Shown here one piece after another: positions 63,865 through 64,000 of a stretch of DNA of 64,000 nt (its first letter is position 1; each line of letters begins with the position of its first letter). Under the pieces are notes generated by a model. The model saw nothing but the letters and a program-made list of their open reading frames with translations. It was not told where the DNA came from and did not search any database. The translations under genes were made by a program, and so were the position numbers. Source of the DNA: Bog-532 sp963742865. Its GTDB lineage: Bacteria > Actinomycetota > Actinomycetes > Streptosporangiales > Streptosporangiaceae. The stretch spans positions 372,001-436,000 of the forward strand of contig CAVUNW010000016.1 of the NCBI GenBank assembly GCA_963742865.1, read 5' to 3'.

Positions 63865-64000
63865 ATGGAGACGGCACAGCTTGCGACCACCAAACTCGGG
63901 CAGACCGGCATGGAGATCACCAGGGTCGGCTTCGGCGCCTGGGCGATCGGTGGCGGCGGATGGGAATTCGGCTGGGGCCCGCAGGACGACGAGCAGTCGG
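63865..64000 (+). CDS. Aldo/keto reductase, N-terminal fragment
   Basis: The window ends 45 codons into this gene. It reads 'TTKLGQTGMEITRVGFGAWA' and 'IGGGGWEFGWGPQDD', the start of an aldo/keto reductase of the AKR11/YajO-like type. ATG 63865 has GGAGGAG seven bases upstream; ATG 63850 is in frame. An inverted repeat and a TATAAT-like box lie just upstream, so it is probably controlled by a TetR- or MarR-type repressor not in the window. Confidence 0.88.
   Translation, partial: METAQLATTKLGQTGMEITRVGFGAWAIGGGGWEFGWGPQDDEQS

Overview
The window comes from a high-GC, G/C-ending-codon actinobacterium. Supporting signs are F420-type enzymes (an LLM oxidoreductase and a PPOX-fold protein), a mycothiol-type MDMPI/SCP2 protein, a DUF222-HNH nuclease, and a locus resembling the mycobacterial sigK-rskA region. 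The DNA suggests an undomesticated soil-type actinomycete; I cannot fix the genus. No rRNA, tRNA, CRISPR array, prophage or intact transposon is visible. Many otherwise good genes carry one or more frameshifts, so this looks like an error-rich or draft assembly. I treat most frameshifted genes as real genes with sequence errors and list them as CDS. Three loci that have lost whole central domains are called pseudogenes.

1-15.2 kb is an acyl-CoA catabolic island. A plus-strand run (SDR end, two crotonases, an acyl-CoA dehydrogenase, a FabG-like SDR) converges with a six-gene minus-strand operon (aldehyde dehydrogenase, beta-hydroxyacid dehydrogenase, MBL hydrolase, acyl-CoA dehydrogenase, ADP-forming acyl-CoA synthetase, MmgE/PrpD). 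An LLM oxidoreductase, an AMP-forming acyl-CoA ligase and a TetR regulator follow. 15.2-23.7 kb holds mixed genes: an MDMPI/SCP2 protein, an alpha/beta hydrolase, a DUF929 protein, a BlaI-M56 pair with matching operators, CBS proteins, a decayed LacI/sugar-ABC remnant, an HpaI-type aldolase, and a secreted HEYAEA protein behind a PHO-box-like repeat. 24.0-24.43 kb is an almost G-free tract ending in long A runs, probably an artefact.

24.6-36.1 kb carries a SnoaL-like protein, DUF222-HNH, an arginase remnant, Dabb, DUF2332, TetR, GNAT, a 57-residue zinc-finger-like protein, an aldo/keto reductase, an MFS exporter with divergent TetR, a GH3 lipoprotein and an SGNH hydrolase. 36.2-45.1 kb is a carotenoid operon (crtE-I-B-Yc-Yd-T-U-Rieske) ending in a LitR/CarH-like B12-type MerR regulator. 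45.8-48.2 kb is a three-gene HTH / HELAH metalloprotease / polytopic membrane module that looks like a signalling unit. 48.2-49.0 kb is a GDT1-type transporter behind a yybP-ykoY manganese riboswitch.

49-54.3 kb contains YjbR, PhyH, SDR, TetR (with two palindromic operators) and secreted or membrane proteins. 54.3-63.7 kb is a SigK-type locus: sigK, rskA, FAD oxidoreductase, DUF1365, two CFA-synthase-like methyltransferases and DUF1295 on the minus strand. Divergent to it are a membrane-anchored molybdopterin oxidoreductase and an MPT83-like fasciclin lipoprotein. Two SigK-like promoters lie between the halves. The window ends inside an aldo/keto reductase.
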